DNA from: Saprospiraceae bacterium
Lineage (GTDB): Bacteria > Bacteroidota > Bacteroidia > Chitinophagales > Saprospiraceae
DNA: 64,000 bases
Direction of reading: 5' to 3'
Assembly: GCA_019638455.1 (NCBI GenBank)
Contig: JAHBTU010000002.1
Coordinates: forward strand, 592,501-656,500
Under the pieces are notes generated by a model. The model saw nothing but the letters and a program-made list of their open reading frames with translations. It searched no databases and had not been told where the DNA came from. How positions within the stretch are numbered: position 1 is the stretch's first letter; the number at the start of each line of letters is the position of its first letter. Of the stretch, positions 25,955 through 33,948 are shown in pieces. Both the position numbers and the translations under genes were made by a program.

Positions 25955-26851
25955 ATGCGCAAAACAATCTTTCTGTTGCAGCTATTCTTTTCCCTTTCTC
26001 TAAATGCACAAGTAGAATTTGCGCCGTTAGGCGCTGTTTGGCACTACGATTTTTATCCGATAGGCCCACCCATTGTTTCCACTTATGTAAAAGTTGAGGT
26101 GACTGGTTTGGGCTTCATCCAGGGCAAGCTTTGCAAACGGGTAGTCAGTGCCCATTCTGGCTGTGCCGATGCGTGGGGAGAGGTTTATATGTATGAAGAG
26201 GCTGGCAAAGTGTATCGGCTGCTCAATGGGCAATTTCAGCTTTTTATTGACTTCAATGCCGGGCCGGGAGAAGGCTGGTCGGTCGTGACCAACGCGCCTT
26301 ACGGTAACGATACCCTCATGGTTCAAGTAGATTCCGTGTCGTACGTCACTTACGATGGGATGCAATTGAAAGTGCAGCATGTGTCCTATCCGAACCTTGC
26401 CGTCGGGGAGCCAAACGGAAGCATCATGGAGTGGGGGCATACTTTCACCGAGCGGCTTGGCAACAGTCAATACATGTACCCGCAGGTGGGGGTGTGCGAC
26501 CCTCCTGTTTTTGGCATTAGATGTTATGAGGATAGCGAAATCAATCAATCGTTTGTTTCTTTTCCCTGCGACACGACTACTTTTTACTCAAGCGTGAGGG
26601 ACATAGAAGTGCTTGCGCGCAGTGGCTTGTTGTTTCCGAACCCTGCCCACACAAGTGTCTCTGTCACATCCGAGGTGGATGCGGATGAAGTGGTTTTTCA
26701 AAATTTGATAGGTGTGGCACCTGTCCGCCGTCGGCTCGGCCAGTCTATGGAGATAGAAATAGCCGCTTTGGAAGCGGGGCTTTATTTCGCCTATCTATAT
26801 CGGCGCGAAAAATTGGTCGGGATTGACAAGCTGGTCATATCGAGGCGCTGA
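25955..26851 (+). CDS. Secreted protein with T9SS type A sorting domain
   Basis: 298 residues: signal peptide MRKTIFLLQLFFSLSLNAQ, a beta-rich cargo part of about 200 residues with several cysteines that I cannot assign to a family, then a C-terminal sorting domain (LLFPNPAHTSVSV, EAGLYFAYLYRREKLVGIDKLVISR). It should be carried to the cell surface by the type IX secretion system. It stands alone between a glycosyltransferase and a palindromic element. Confidence 0.8.
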   Translation: MRKTIFLLQLFFSLSLNAQVEFAPLGAVWHYDFYPIGPPIVSTYVKVEVTGLGFIQGKLCKRVVSAHSGCADAWGEVYMYEEAGKVYRLLNGQFQLFIDFNAGPGEGWSVVTNAPYGNDTLMVQVDSVSYVTYDGMQLKVQHVSYPNLAVGEPNGSIMEWGHTFTERLGNSQYMYPQVGVCDPPVFGIRCYEDSEINQSFVSFPCDTTTFYSSVRDIEVLARSGLLFPNPAHTSVSVTSEVDADEVVFQNLIGVAPVRRRLGQSMEIEIAALEAGLYFAYLYRREKLVGIDKLVISRR

Positions 26852-26893
26852 ACCTTGCAAACGGGGGCATTTCAAATTGTCTCAATCTGACCA

Positions 26894-27044
26894 CATGAAG
26901 GTCAGCCATTCTCGCTTTGTCGGGTTTTGAGGTGTCACCCCGGAAGCATGGAGGGGTGACATCTCAAAAACAGGCCGAGATGTCACCTTTTTCGTTCCTC
27001 AAAAGATGACACCTCTTACAAACCGAGAATGGCTGCATGAAGGT
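26894..27044. mobile_element. MITE-like palindromic element (133 bp) with 9-bp target duplication
   Basis: The element 26903-27035 has 18-bp terminal inverted repeats (CAGCCATTCTCGCTTTGT; the right end differs at one position). Both sides are flanked by the direct repeat CATGAAGGT (26894-26902 and 27036-27044). Inside are two further hairpins built from GAGRTGTCACC units, one with a 17-bp stem (26925-26941 / 26953-26969). It has no coding capacity. A 9-bp target duplication is the usual sign of transposition by a DDE transposase encoded elsewhere. Confidence 0.8.
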
Positions 27045-27077
27045 AGGCTGACAGAACTTTGCGGCTTAATGACCGCC

Positions 27078-28202
27078 TCACTTTTGTGCCTTGCTCGCCA
27101 GCCAAACGGCAACGGCCGTAAACACAAGGTTGGGTATCCATATACCCAGCATAATCGGCATGGAGCCGCTAGTGGCGAAGGAGATGGCAAACTTGGACAG
27201 CAAGATGAAGCCTGCTCCGATGCCAATACCCACAGCCAAATGCAATCCCATGCCGCCGCGCACTTTGCGGCCAGCCACTGCCAGCCCTATGACGGTAAGG
27301 ATGATGTTGGTGAAAGCGTCGGCGGTTCGGCGGTGCATTTCCACGGCATATCGTTTCACGTTGGAAAGTCCCCGGCTGCGGTCGCGTGCTATGGCTTCTC
27401 GCAATTCGGCGCTGGTCATTTCCTCGTTTTGGTTGTGATACCAAGTGAAATCCTGAGGGGTGAGATTGATGGCCGTGTCAAGGGGTTCGTTGTATCTTTT
27501 GTAGCCTTCGCGCAAACCATCGAACGTGCGTACGCTGTAGTTGTTGAGTTGCCAGCGGCTGGAGTCCTCTTTCCAGCTGGCGTTGTCGGCTTCCAAAATA
27601 CTGACGATGCGGCTTCCTTCAAATTTTTCGAGCCTCAGCCCGCTGGCAGTCTTGCTGTTCTTGTTGTATCCTCTCACAAAGACCTTAGTGTCGGGCGACA
27701 CCAGAAAATGAACATTGGATGTTTTCCCTTTGTCTTGTCCGGTCGTCCAGACGTAAGTGCGCTCGAATTTCAACCGCGATTTGTTGAACTCTGGAATGAT
27801 GAAATGATTGAGCGCCAGATGCAGTGCCGCTATCGTCCCTCCCACGATGAGATAAGGGCGCAAGAGGCGCTGAAAGCTCACCCCTGCATTGAGGATGGAG
27901 AGTATTTCCGAGTTGAAAGCCAGCCGCGAGGTGAAAAAGACCACCGCAATGAGCGTGTACATCGGCATCAAAAGACCCGACATGTGCATCACGAAACCGG
28001 GATAATAGTCGAGCACGATTTCCTTGACGGTGCAAGGTTTTTCAATGAAGCTCTTGATCTTGTCGCTGAAATCAATGGCTACCGATATGAGCGAGCAAAT
28101 CAGCAAGGAAAAAAACAGGGTGGAATAGTACTTTTTGGCAAGGTATGCATCCAGCACCTTGATTTTCAGGAAATTCTTAAAAGTGTCGGGGAAAATCTTC
28201 AT
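27078..28202 (-). CDS. LptF/LptG-family permease (YjgP/YjgQ)
   Basis: 374 residues. Three N-terminal and three C-terminal membrane helices flank a periplasmic beta-jellyroll-like region (about residues 130-270), the LptF/LptG layout. Signature-like segments are LIAVVFFTSRLAFNSEILSILNAGVSF and the late MHRRTADAFTNIILTVIGLAVA. LptF and LptG form the membrane part of the LptB2FG exporter that lifts lipopolysaccharide from the inner membrane. Which of the two this is cannot be decided here. It starts 3 bases after the gldE-like stop, so the two genes are co-transcribed. Confidence 0.88.
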   Translation of the reverse strand: MKIFPDTFKNFLKIKVLDAYLAKKYYSTLFFSLLICSLISVAIDFSDKIKSFIEKPCTVKEIVLDYYPGFVMHMSGLLMPMYTLIAVVFFTSRLAFNSEILSILNAGVSFQRLLRPYLIVGGTIAALHLALNHFIIPEFNKSRLKFERTYVWTTGQDKGKTSNVHFLVSPDTKVFVRGYNKNSKTASGLRLEKFEGSRIVSILEADNASWKEDSSRWQLNNYSVRTFDGLREGYKRYNEPLDTAINLTPQDFTWYHNQNEEMTSAELREAIARDRSRGLSNVKRYAVEMHRRTADAFTNIILTVIGLAVAGRKVRGGMGLHLAVGIGIGAGFILLSKFAISFATSGSMPIMLGIWIPNLVFTAVAVWLASKAQK

Positions 28203-28205
28203 CTG

Positions 28206-29483
28206 CTAACCTCCGTTCGCGGCTCTTAAACGCGGCAAGGTAAGTTTAAGTTGCTCAATGCGCCGACTGTCGGCAGCGATGACGGTGAGTAAAAAATCGT
28301 TCCATGCAATCTCTGCGCCGCTCTTGGGAATGTCGCCTTTGAGTTCGAGCACAAGGCCTGCGAGTGTGTCGGCGTTGCCGCGCACGGTGTCAAATGTTTT
28401 TTCGTCCAATCCTGCGATGCGGCACACGTCGTTGAGCAAGGTTTGGCCTTCAAAAAGATAATTGTATTCGTCCAGTTTTCTGAATCGCACTTCGCTTTCC
28501 TCATCGAATTCGTCGCGGATGTCGCCAGTCACTTCTTCAAGAATATCCTCCAACGTCACGATGCCCGACACGCCGCCGTATTCGTCCACCACCACTGCCA
28601 TGTGAATTTTTTGCTCCTTGAATTCTCGCAATAGCTCTGCGCCCCGTTTGCTTTCCGGCACGAGCAACAAGTTGGTGCGAATGAGCGATTGCCACTCAAA
28701 ATCGGCAGTCCTGTCCAAATGTGGCACGATGTCCTTGACATACAAAATGCCTGTCACGTTGTCCAGTTCTTCGTGATAGACCGGGAAACGCGAGAACTCT
28801 GCTTCGCGTACGGTGGCGAGCAGTTCGTGAAAATCGGTGCGAAAATCCAGCGCCACCACCTTGGAGCGAGGCTGCATGACTTGCTTTACCGTCACGTCGC
28901 CAAACTTGACGATGCTTTTGAGGAGCTCCAGCTCGCGTTTCTCACTCGTTTCGGTCATCACTTTGGTCGCGGCCATATCCGTCGCGGTAGGATGCTGCGT
29001 TCCCTGCAAGGGTGGTTTTTCCCGTTTGATGATGGGTGAAAAAATTTTTTTCCAAAATAAGACAAACCAACCGAGTCGTTGCATCAGGAAAATGGCGTTC
29101 CCATTGAGAAAACGCTGATTGTCCACGCTTTTCAGCGTCCAAAATAGCGTGGACAGCGCCAGCGCGAACGCAATGGCCGACACCGACCACAGCAACTCGC
29201 CCGGCAGTCCCCACTGCTGTGAGAGGTGATACAATACCGCGCCTTGCGACCGCATAAGGCTGGTAGCGAGAAAGATGCTCAGCAGCAATTTCAAAAGGAG
29301 GCGAGCCAGCAACAGCGCGGCCATGACGGGGCGAATGTCGCGTGTGAGTGCGTAGGCACGCTGCGCCGACTTGGAATCATCGGCTCGCAGTTGCTCCGCG
29401 TCTTGCGAAGAAAGGGCCACCAACGAGCGTTCGGCGAGCAAGACGAGGAAGTAGAGCAAAAGACCAAGAAGAAACCAACCCAT
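28206..29483 (-). CDS. gldE: GldE-like CNNM/CBS/CorC membrane protein
   Basis: 425 residues: N-terminal membrane domain (DUF21/CNNM type, helices about 1-20, 60-85, 95-120), a pair of CBS domains (VMQPRSKVVALD..., and VVVDEYGGVSGIVTLEDILEEVTGDI) and a C-terminal CorC/HlyC transporter-associated domain (LDEYNYLFEGQTLLNDVC). This matches the hemolysin C/CorC family, of which GldE is the gliding-associated member in Bacteroidota. In Flavobacterium johnsoniae gldE follows ssb, as here, which supports the name. The usual next gene gldD is absent and an lptF/G-like gene takes its place. Confidence 0.8.
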   Translation of the reverse strand: MGWFLLGLLLYFLVLLAERSLVALSSQDAEQLRADDSKSAQRAYALTRDIRPVMAALLLARLLLKLLLSIFLATSLMRSQGAVLYHLSQQWGLPGELLWSVSAIAFALALSTLFWTLKSVDNQRFLNGNAIFLMQRLGWFVLFWKKIFSPIIKREKPPLQGTQHPTATDMAATKVMTETSEKRELELLKSIVKFGDVTVKQVMQPRSKVVALDFRTDFHELLATVREAEFSRFPVYHEELDNVTGILYVKDIVPHLDRTADFEWQSLIRTNLLLVPESKRGAELLREFKEQKIHMAVVVDEYGGVSGIVTLEDILEEVTGDIRDEFDEESEVRFRKLDEYNYLFEGQTLLNDVCRIAGLDEKTFDTVRGNADTLAGLVLELKGDIPKSGAEIAWNDFLLTVIAADSRRIEQLKLTLPRLRAANGG

Positions 29484-29499
29484 GTCGTGTCAAAAAAGC

Positions 29500-29549
29500 A
29501 AGAGGCAAAAAACGAAAGACAAGCGATTGTCTTCTGTTTTTTGCCTCTT
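29500..29549 (-). other. Long hairpin in the ssb-gldE gap
   Basis: 23-bp inverted repeat arms (29500-29522 and 29527-29549, two visible mismatches) with a 4-nt loop, filling most of the 72-base gap. The minus-strand 3' side is A-rich, not T-rich, so it may be an mRNA processing or stability element rather than a terminator. Confidence 0.6.
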
Positions 29550-29555
29550 TGTGCA

Positions 29556-30023
29556 TCAGAACGGCAAATCGTCGCCTTCGGCAGGTAATGGCGGGGCTGG
29601 GTCTGCCGCTGTGGGCGTGGTGGAGGCTTCCGTGCTGCGACTCATGGAGTGCTCGGAAGTAGGGATGCGGAAGTCGCTGCCGCCGCCTGCGCCGCCCTCT
29701 TGTTTTTCAAGCATACGGATTTGATTGGCCACGATATCCGTCACGTAGCGGTCTTGGCCTTCTTGCGTGGTGTATTTGCGATAGGAGATTTTGCCTTCCA
29801 CAAATACTTGCATTCCCTTTTTGAGAAATTTCTCGGCGCGTTCGGCGAGGTCGCGCCACACGACCACATTGTGCCACTCGGTCTGCTTTTGCCAGTTGCC
29901 GTCTTTGTCCTTGTAGTTTTCGTTGGTGGCGAGGGAGAAGCGGCCCACTTTGGTCCCGTTTTCGAGGGTGCGTACCTCGGGGTCTCCTCCGAGGTTGCCG
30001 ATGAGGGTGACTTTGTTGATCAT
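29556..30023 (-). CDS. ssb: Single-stranded DNA-binding protein
   Basis: 155 residues from the ATG at 30023; the frame's TTG two codons earlier is less likely. An OB-fold domain (INKVTLIGNLGGDPEVRTL, TEWHNVVVWRDLAERAEKFLKKGMQVFVEGKISYRKY) is followed by a Gly/Ser/Pro-rich linker and the acidic tip DDLPF, which recruits repair and replication partners. It lies between mutY and gldE on the same strand. Confidence 0.97.
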   Translation of the reverse strand: MINKVTLIGNLGGDPEVRTLENGTKVGRFSLATNENYKDKDGNWQKQTEWHNVVVWRDLAERAEKFLKKGMQVFVEGKISYRKYTTQEGQDRYVTDIVANQIRMLEKQEGGAGGGSDFRIPTSEHSMSRSTEASTTPTAADPAPPLPAEGDDLPF

Positions 30024-30055
30024 GGTCAAATGTTTTTAGGTAAAAAAAAGCGAGT

Positions 30056-31138
30056 TTAAAACAACGATAAAGATAAAGCACTTTCCCTCAAATACTGGTC
30101 AATTATTCGGGGCATGGCGATATTTTTTTTCAAATTTGTTTTCGGGATTCGCGTGCATCCTTCGAATGGGGCGCGGTCGAACGTGTCGGATGGTGTGTTT
30201 TCTGGAAAATCAATTTCACAAAAAATGGCTGTCACGACGCGGTGCGTGAGCGTTTGGCGATATGGTCTTGAAAATCGTACCGAGCCGCCTTTTGGAATCA
30301 TTGAGCTCAACTCCTCTTCAATGTTTTTCGGCAAAGCGGGCAACTCAAGCATGGGGAACTCCCACAGGTTTTGCCAGATATCCTTGTCGGTGCGTTTTCG
30401 GACAAAGGTATCGCCCTGAAATTGGGGCACGAGATAGAGGAAAAATCGGTCTTTTTTTTCCAGTGTCCTTGATTTTGCGGGCAGTGTGGAGACACGCCTG
30501 GTTCGCAGCGCGACACAATGATTTTGAAGCGGGCAACTTGGGCATTTCGGCTGTTGCGGCGTGCAGTGGGTCGCGCCAAAATCCATGATGGCTTGGTTGT
30601 AGTCGCCGGGACGCGCCGGGTCGAGCAATTGCTGCGCAAGCGCGGCAAATTCTTTCTTCGCGTGCGGTGTGTCAATGGGCGTTTCGTTGCCAAAATATCG
30701 GGCAAGCACTCGATAGACGTTGCCGTCGAGCACAGCGTGTGGCAGGTCGAAAGCGAAGGAGGCAATAGCGGCGGCAGTATAATCGCCCACGCCTTTGAGT
30801 GCGCGGATATTAGCGAACGTGTCGGGGAATTTGCCCTTCAGTTGGTCGGAGATGTATTTTGCGGTAAAGTGAAGGTTGCGAGCGCGGGCGTAATAGCCAA
30901 GTCCTTCCCAAAGCTTCAGCACTTCGTCTTCCGGCGCATTGGCCAAGTGGTGGACGGTTGGGTATCGTGCTGTGAATCTATGGTAATAGGGCAGCCCTTG
31001 TTCCACGCGGGTTTGTTGCAAAATGATTTCGGAGAGCCAAATTTTGTAGGGGTCGCGTTCGCCTTTCCATGGGAGCGGGCGATGGTGCTGGGCAAACCAA
31101 GCAAGGAGCTGCTCGCGGAAAAATAGGTGCTCATTCAT
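30056..31138 (-). CDS. mutY: A/G-specific adenine glycosylase
   Basis: About 360 residues from the ATG at 31138, which overlaps the rnc stop; the frame continues to 31201 inside rnc. MutY removes adenine mispaired with 8-oxoguanine. Visible are the HhH-GPD loop LKGVGDYTAAAIASFAF, the catalytic aspartate in VLDGNVYRVLARYF, and the [4Fe-4S] ligands C-x6-C-x2-C-x5-C (CTPQQPKCPSCPLQNHC). A C-terminal NUDIX-like region recognises 8-oxoguanine. Confidence 0.96.
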   Translation of the reverse strand: MNEHLFFREQLLAWFAQHHRPLPWKGERDPYKIWLSEIILQQTRVEQGLPYYHRFTARYPTVHHLANAPEDEVLKLWEGLGYYARARNLHFTAKYISDQLKGKFPDTFANIRALKGVGDYTAAAIASFAFDLPHAVLDGNVYRVLARYFGNETPIDTPHAKKEFAALAQQLLDPARPGDYNQAIMDFGATHCTPQQPKCPSCPLQNHCVALRTRRVSTLPAKSRTLEKKDRFFLYLVPQFQGDTFVRKRTDKDIWQNLWEFPMLELPALPKNIEEELSSMIPKGGSVRFSRPYRQTLTHRVVTAIFCEIDFPENTPSDTFDRAPFEGCTRIPKTNLKKNIAMPRIIDQYLRESALSLSLF

Positions 31139-31919
31139 CGCCCATTTCTTCGTCGTCTGGCGCCTGTTCGTGTTGAGGAGGGGCGGGCGTGCCGTTGCCA
31201 TTCAGGATGCCCATGGCGGCCATGGCGCGTTCGCTGGCGAGCTGTTCGGCGCTTTTTTTATTGAAGTCATCAGCGGTGCCGAGTTTTTTGCCATCCACAT
31301 ACACCGCCACTTTGAACTTGTCGCGCTTTTCGCTTTTGTATTTGGCCACCACTTTGTATTCGATGTTGCGTCCGTTTTTCTGGCACCATTCGAGCAGCTG
31401 GCTTTTGTAGTTGTCGTCGAAGCTTTCCAGTTCGTGGATGTCCAGATAGCGCCGCAGGATGCGTCGGATGACGTATTGTTTGGTGCGCTCATATCCCACC
31501 TCGATATACACCGCTCCCACAAGTGCCTCGAGTGCATTGCCAAGCATGGATTTGGAGAGTCGGGTTTGGTTGTAATTGGCCAAGAACAAATCCAGCCCCA
31601 TTTTGTCGGCAATTTCGTCCAGCGAGTTGCGCTTCACGATTTTCGAGCGCATTTTTGTCAGAAAGCCTTCGTCGGAGTTTGGATATTTTTTGAACAAATA
31701 CTCTCCTACGATGGTGCTGAGTACCGCGTCGCCGAGAAATTCGAGCCGCTCGTTGTTGGCGATTGCATAGTCGCGGGTGTTAAAAGTGCTTTTGTGGAAA
31801 AAAGCCAGTTTGAACAAGGACAAATGGGTCGGTGTGAACCCAATAAGCGTCTTGAGGCGCCGGGCAAGTTCTTTGTCGGGGTGGAGGTAATAGTTGTAGA
31901 AACGTCGAATAAATCGCAC
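31131..31919 (-). CDS. rnc: Ribonuclease III
   Basis: 262 residues with a GTG start at 31919. The catalytic domain has the signature NNERLEFLGDAVLSTIVGEYLF; the second acidic site lies in KSMLGNALEALVGAVYIEVGY. A double-stranded RNA-binding domain follows (about 175-240, YKSQLLEWCQKNGRNIEYKVV), then an acidic tail. RNase III processes rRNA precursors and structured mRNAs. The acpP-fabF-rnc order is widely conserved. Confidence 0.96.
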   Translation of the reverse strand: MRFIRRFYNYYLHPDKELARRLKTLIGFTPTHLSLFKLAFFHKSTFNTRDYAIANNERLEFLGDAVLSTIVGEYLFKKYPNSDEGFLTKMRSKIVKRNSLDEIADKMGLDLFLANYNQTRLSKSMLGNALEALVGAVYIEVGYERTKQYVIRRILRRYLDIHELESFDDNYKSQLLEWCQKNGRNIEYKVVAKYKSEKRDKFKVAVYVDGKKLGTADDFNKKSAEQLASERAMAAMGILNGNGTPAPPQHEQAPDDEEMGDE

Positions 31920-31946
31920 AGAGTCAATGTTTTTGGGCGCTAAATG

Positions 31947-33188
31947 TCACACCTGTCGGAAAATGATGGAGGCATTGTGTCCCCCGAAACCAAACGTGTT
32001 GCTGAGTGCTGCTTTCACCTTGCGCTGCTGGGCTTCGTTGAATGTCAGATTGAGTTTGGGGTCTATCTCAGGGTCGTCGGTAAAATGGTTGATAGTGGGG
32101 GGGGCGAAGTTATGGTGAATAGCCAAGATGCAAGCAATGGCTTCGATGGCACCGGCTGCGCCGAGCAAATGGCCCGTCATGCTTTTGGTGGACGAGATGT
32201 TAATGCCGCTGGAGTGCGAGCCAAACACCTTCTCAATGGCCTTCAGCTCTGCCACATCGCCCAACGGTGTCGAAGTGCCGTGTGTATTGATATAGTCAAT
32301 GTCTTCTGGTTTCATCCCGGCATCCTCCATTGCGAGGTTCATCACATTGATGACACCAAAGCCTTCGGGGTGGGGGGCGGTGATGTGATATGCGTCGGCA
32401 GTGGCAGCAGCCCCCACGATTTCACAATAAATCCTCGCGCCGCGTTTTTTGGCGTGTTCGTATTCTTCCAGAATAATCGTGCCAGCACCTTCGCCGAGCA
32501 CAAACCCATCGCGGTCCTTGTCGTAGGGGCGAGAAGCGGTTTTGAAATCGTCATTGCGTTCGCTGAGCGCCTTCATCGAGTTGAAACCACCGATGGCAGT
32601 TTTTGTGATAGTTGCTTCCGACCCACCCGTCACTACTATATTCGCCTTGTTCAATCGAATATAGTCGAAAGCGTTCATCAAAGAGTGCGAGGACGAGGCA
32701 CAGGCTGATACAGTGGCATAGTTGATGCCCCTGAAACCATATTGGATGGAAATCATGCCTGCTGCGATATCCTGAATCATCTTGGGGATGAGGAATGGGT
32801 TGTGTTTGGGCACCCCGCTACCGAGGACGTGGTCTTCGATCTCTTTTTCCAAAGTGGCCAAGCCTCCTATGCCCGAAGCCCATATAACCCCCACGCGGTC
32901 TTTGTCAATCGCTTCGAGGTCGAGGCCCGAATCCTTCAAGGCTTCCGCCGCAGTCACCATTGCGAATTGAGTGAAACGGTCAATGCGGCGCACTTCTCGC
33001 CTATCGAGATGCTCTTCTGGGTTAAAATCCTTGACTTCACAGGCAAAACGGGTTTTGAACTGCGTTGCATCGAATTGCGTAATTAAATTGGCACCGCTCA
33101 CGCCTTTTTGCAAACCTTCAAGATAGGCAGCGACGGTATTGCCAATGGGGGTGATAGCGCCAATGCCAGTTACGACGACTCGTTTCAT
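31947..33188 (-). CDS. fabF: Beta-ketoacyl-[ACP] synthase II
   Basis: 413 residues. The condensing-enzyme triad is visible: Cys in VSACASSSHSL, His in NTHGTSTPLGD and His in SMTGHLLGAAGA. FabF elongates fatty acids by condensing malonyl-ACP with acyl-ACP. It lies 205 bases after acpP, with its own TAnnTTTG box and a hairpin in between, so it may be transcribed both with and without acpP. Confidence 0.97.
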   Translation of the reverse strand: MKRVVVTGIGAITPIGNTVAAYLEGLQKGVSGANLITQFDATQFKTRFACEVKDFNPEEHLDRREVRRIDRFTQFAMVTAAEALKDSGLDLEAIDKDRVGVIWASGIGGLATLEKEIEDHVLGSGVPKHNPFLIPKMIQDIAAGMISIQYGFRGINYATVSACASSSHSLMNAFDYIRLNKANIVVTGGSEATITKTAIGGFNSMKALSERNDDFKTASRPYDKDRDGFVLGEGAGTIILEEYEHAKKRGARIYCEIVGAAATADAYHITAPHPEGFGVINVMNLAMEDAGMKPEDIDYINTHGTSTPLGDVAELKAIEKVFGSHSSGINISSTKSMTGHLLGAAGAIEAIACILAIHHNFAPPTINHFTDDPEIDPKLNLTFNEAQQRKVKAALSNTFGFGGHNASIIFRQV

Positions 33189-33262
33189 AATGTGTTCAGA
33201 ATTTGGACGTTATGCTTTTTTCGCAAAAGTGTTGTCAAGTCAGAAAGCAGTGATTAGGCTGG

Positions 33263-33270
33263 CAAAGGTA
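33263..33270 (-). promoter_or_regulatory. -7 box before fabF
   Basis: The minus strand reads TACCTTTG (TAnnTTTG), about 75 bases before the fabF start and downstream of the acpP hairpin. Confidence 0.4.
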
Positions 33271-33315
33271 AGGCTTTGGCTCTAATCCATGTTAGCACTT
33301 GTGGCTGGAAAAAGC

Positions 33316-33349
33316 GAAAGGTTCAAAGCGTGTTTGCTTTGAACCTTTC
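33316..33349 (-). terminator. Terminator or attenuator between acpP and fabF
   Basis: A perfect 14-bp inverted repeat GAAAGGTTCAAAGC / GCTTTGAACCTTTC with a 6-nt loop, followed on the minus strand by GCTTTTTCC. Confidence 0.7.
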
Positions 33350-33393
33350 TGTCAACAAAACCCGGGTTTAGGCGCGTCGGAGCGTTTATCTAA

Positions 33394-33630
33394 TTAGCTG
33401 GTGTGCGCTTCGAGATATTCGATGGCCTGACCGACCGTCTGGATTTTCTCGGCCTGCTCGTCGGGAATAGACACATCAAATTCTTTTTCAAATTCCATGA
33501 TGAGTTCTACGGTGTCGAGCGAATCGGCGCCAAGGTCTTGAATGAAGTTTGCCTCGTTGGTCACTTCGTTTTCATCCACGCCCAGTTTGTCAACGATGAT
33601 TTTCTTTACGCGTTCGGCTACGGTTGCCAT
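33394..33630 (-). CDS. acpP: Acyl carrier protein
   Basis: 78 residues, acidic, with the phosphopantetheine attachment serine in [11 protein letters not shown] (S37). It carries acyl chains during fatty acid and lipid A synthesis. First gene of the minus-strand run that continues with fabF, rnc, mutY, ssb and gldE. Confidence 0.97.
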   Translation of the reverse strand: MATVAERVKKIIVDKLGVDENEVTNEANFIQDLGADSLDTVELIMEFEKEFDVSIPDEQAEKIQTVGQAIEYLEAHTS

Positions 33631-33948
33631 GTTTTTTTAAATCTTTAAGTGAAAAAAAGTCAATTTTTCGAGGGGCAAAGAAACGGCTATCCGTTAGTTT
33701 AAAAAAATTTTTCCACTTGAAATTTTACCACACCCCATTTCGATGTTATACCATGATTTTGTAAAAATAACACTTTGTCAAAAAAAATCATAACCATCAA
33801 ATATGCTTGCGAAAGCCCCTTAAAGTCTTTGTTTTGGCGTTCAATTTGCAAAAACTTTACTTTTAGTGGTAGGCGCAATTCAAACAAGTGTCATACTTTT
33901 GTTGCGCCCTCTTATTGTAAGTTTTACACTTAAAGTAAAAAAGGCATT
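33631..33948. other. Divergent acpP-pyk intergenic region
   Basis: 318 AT-rich bases carrying promoters for both genes and no gene. A pyk -7 box is visible at 33894-33901; nothing else is recognised. Confidence 0.5.
33894..33901 (+). promoter_or_regulatory. -7 box of pyk
   Basis: TACTTTTG (TAnnTTTG), 47 bases before the pyk start; the -33 element is unclear. Confidence 0.45.

Noticed and set aside
26925..27016. Possible CRISPR-like array from repeated GAGRTGTCACC units
   Set aside because: Units alternate in orientation and form hairpins inside an inverted-repeat element; there are no evenly spaced direct repeats or cas genes.
27006..28229. 407-residue plus-strand open frame
   Set aside because: Antisense to the LptF/G-like permease; His-rich, no domains.
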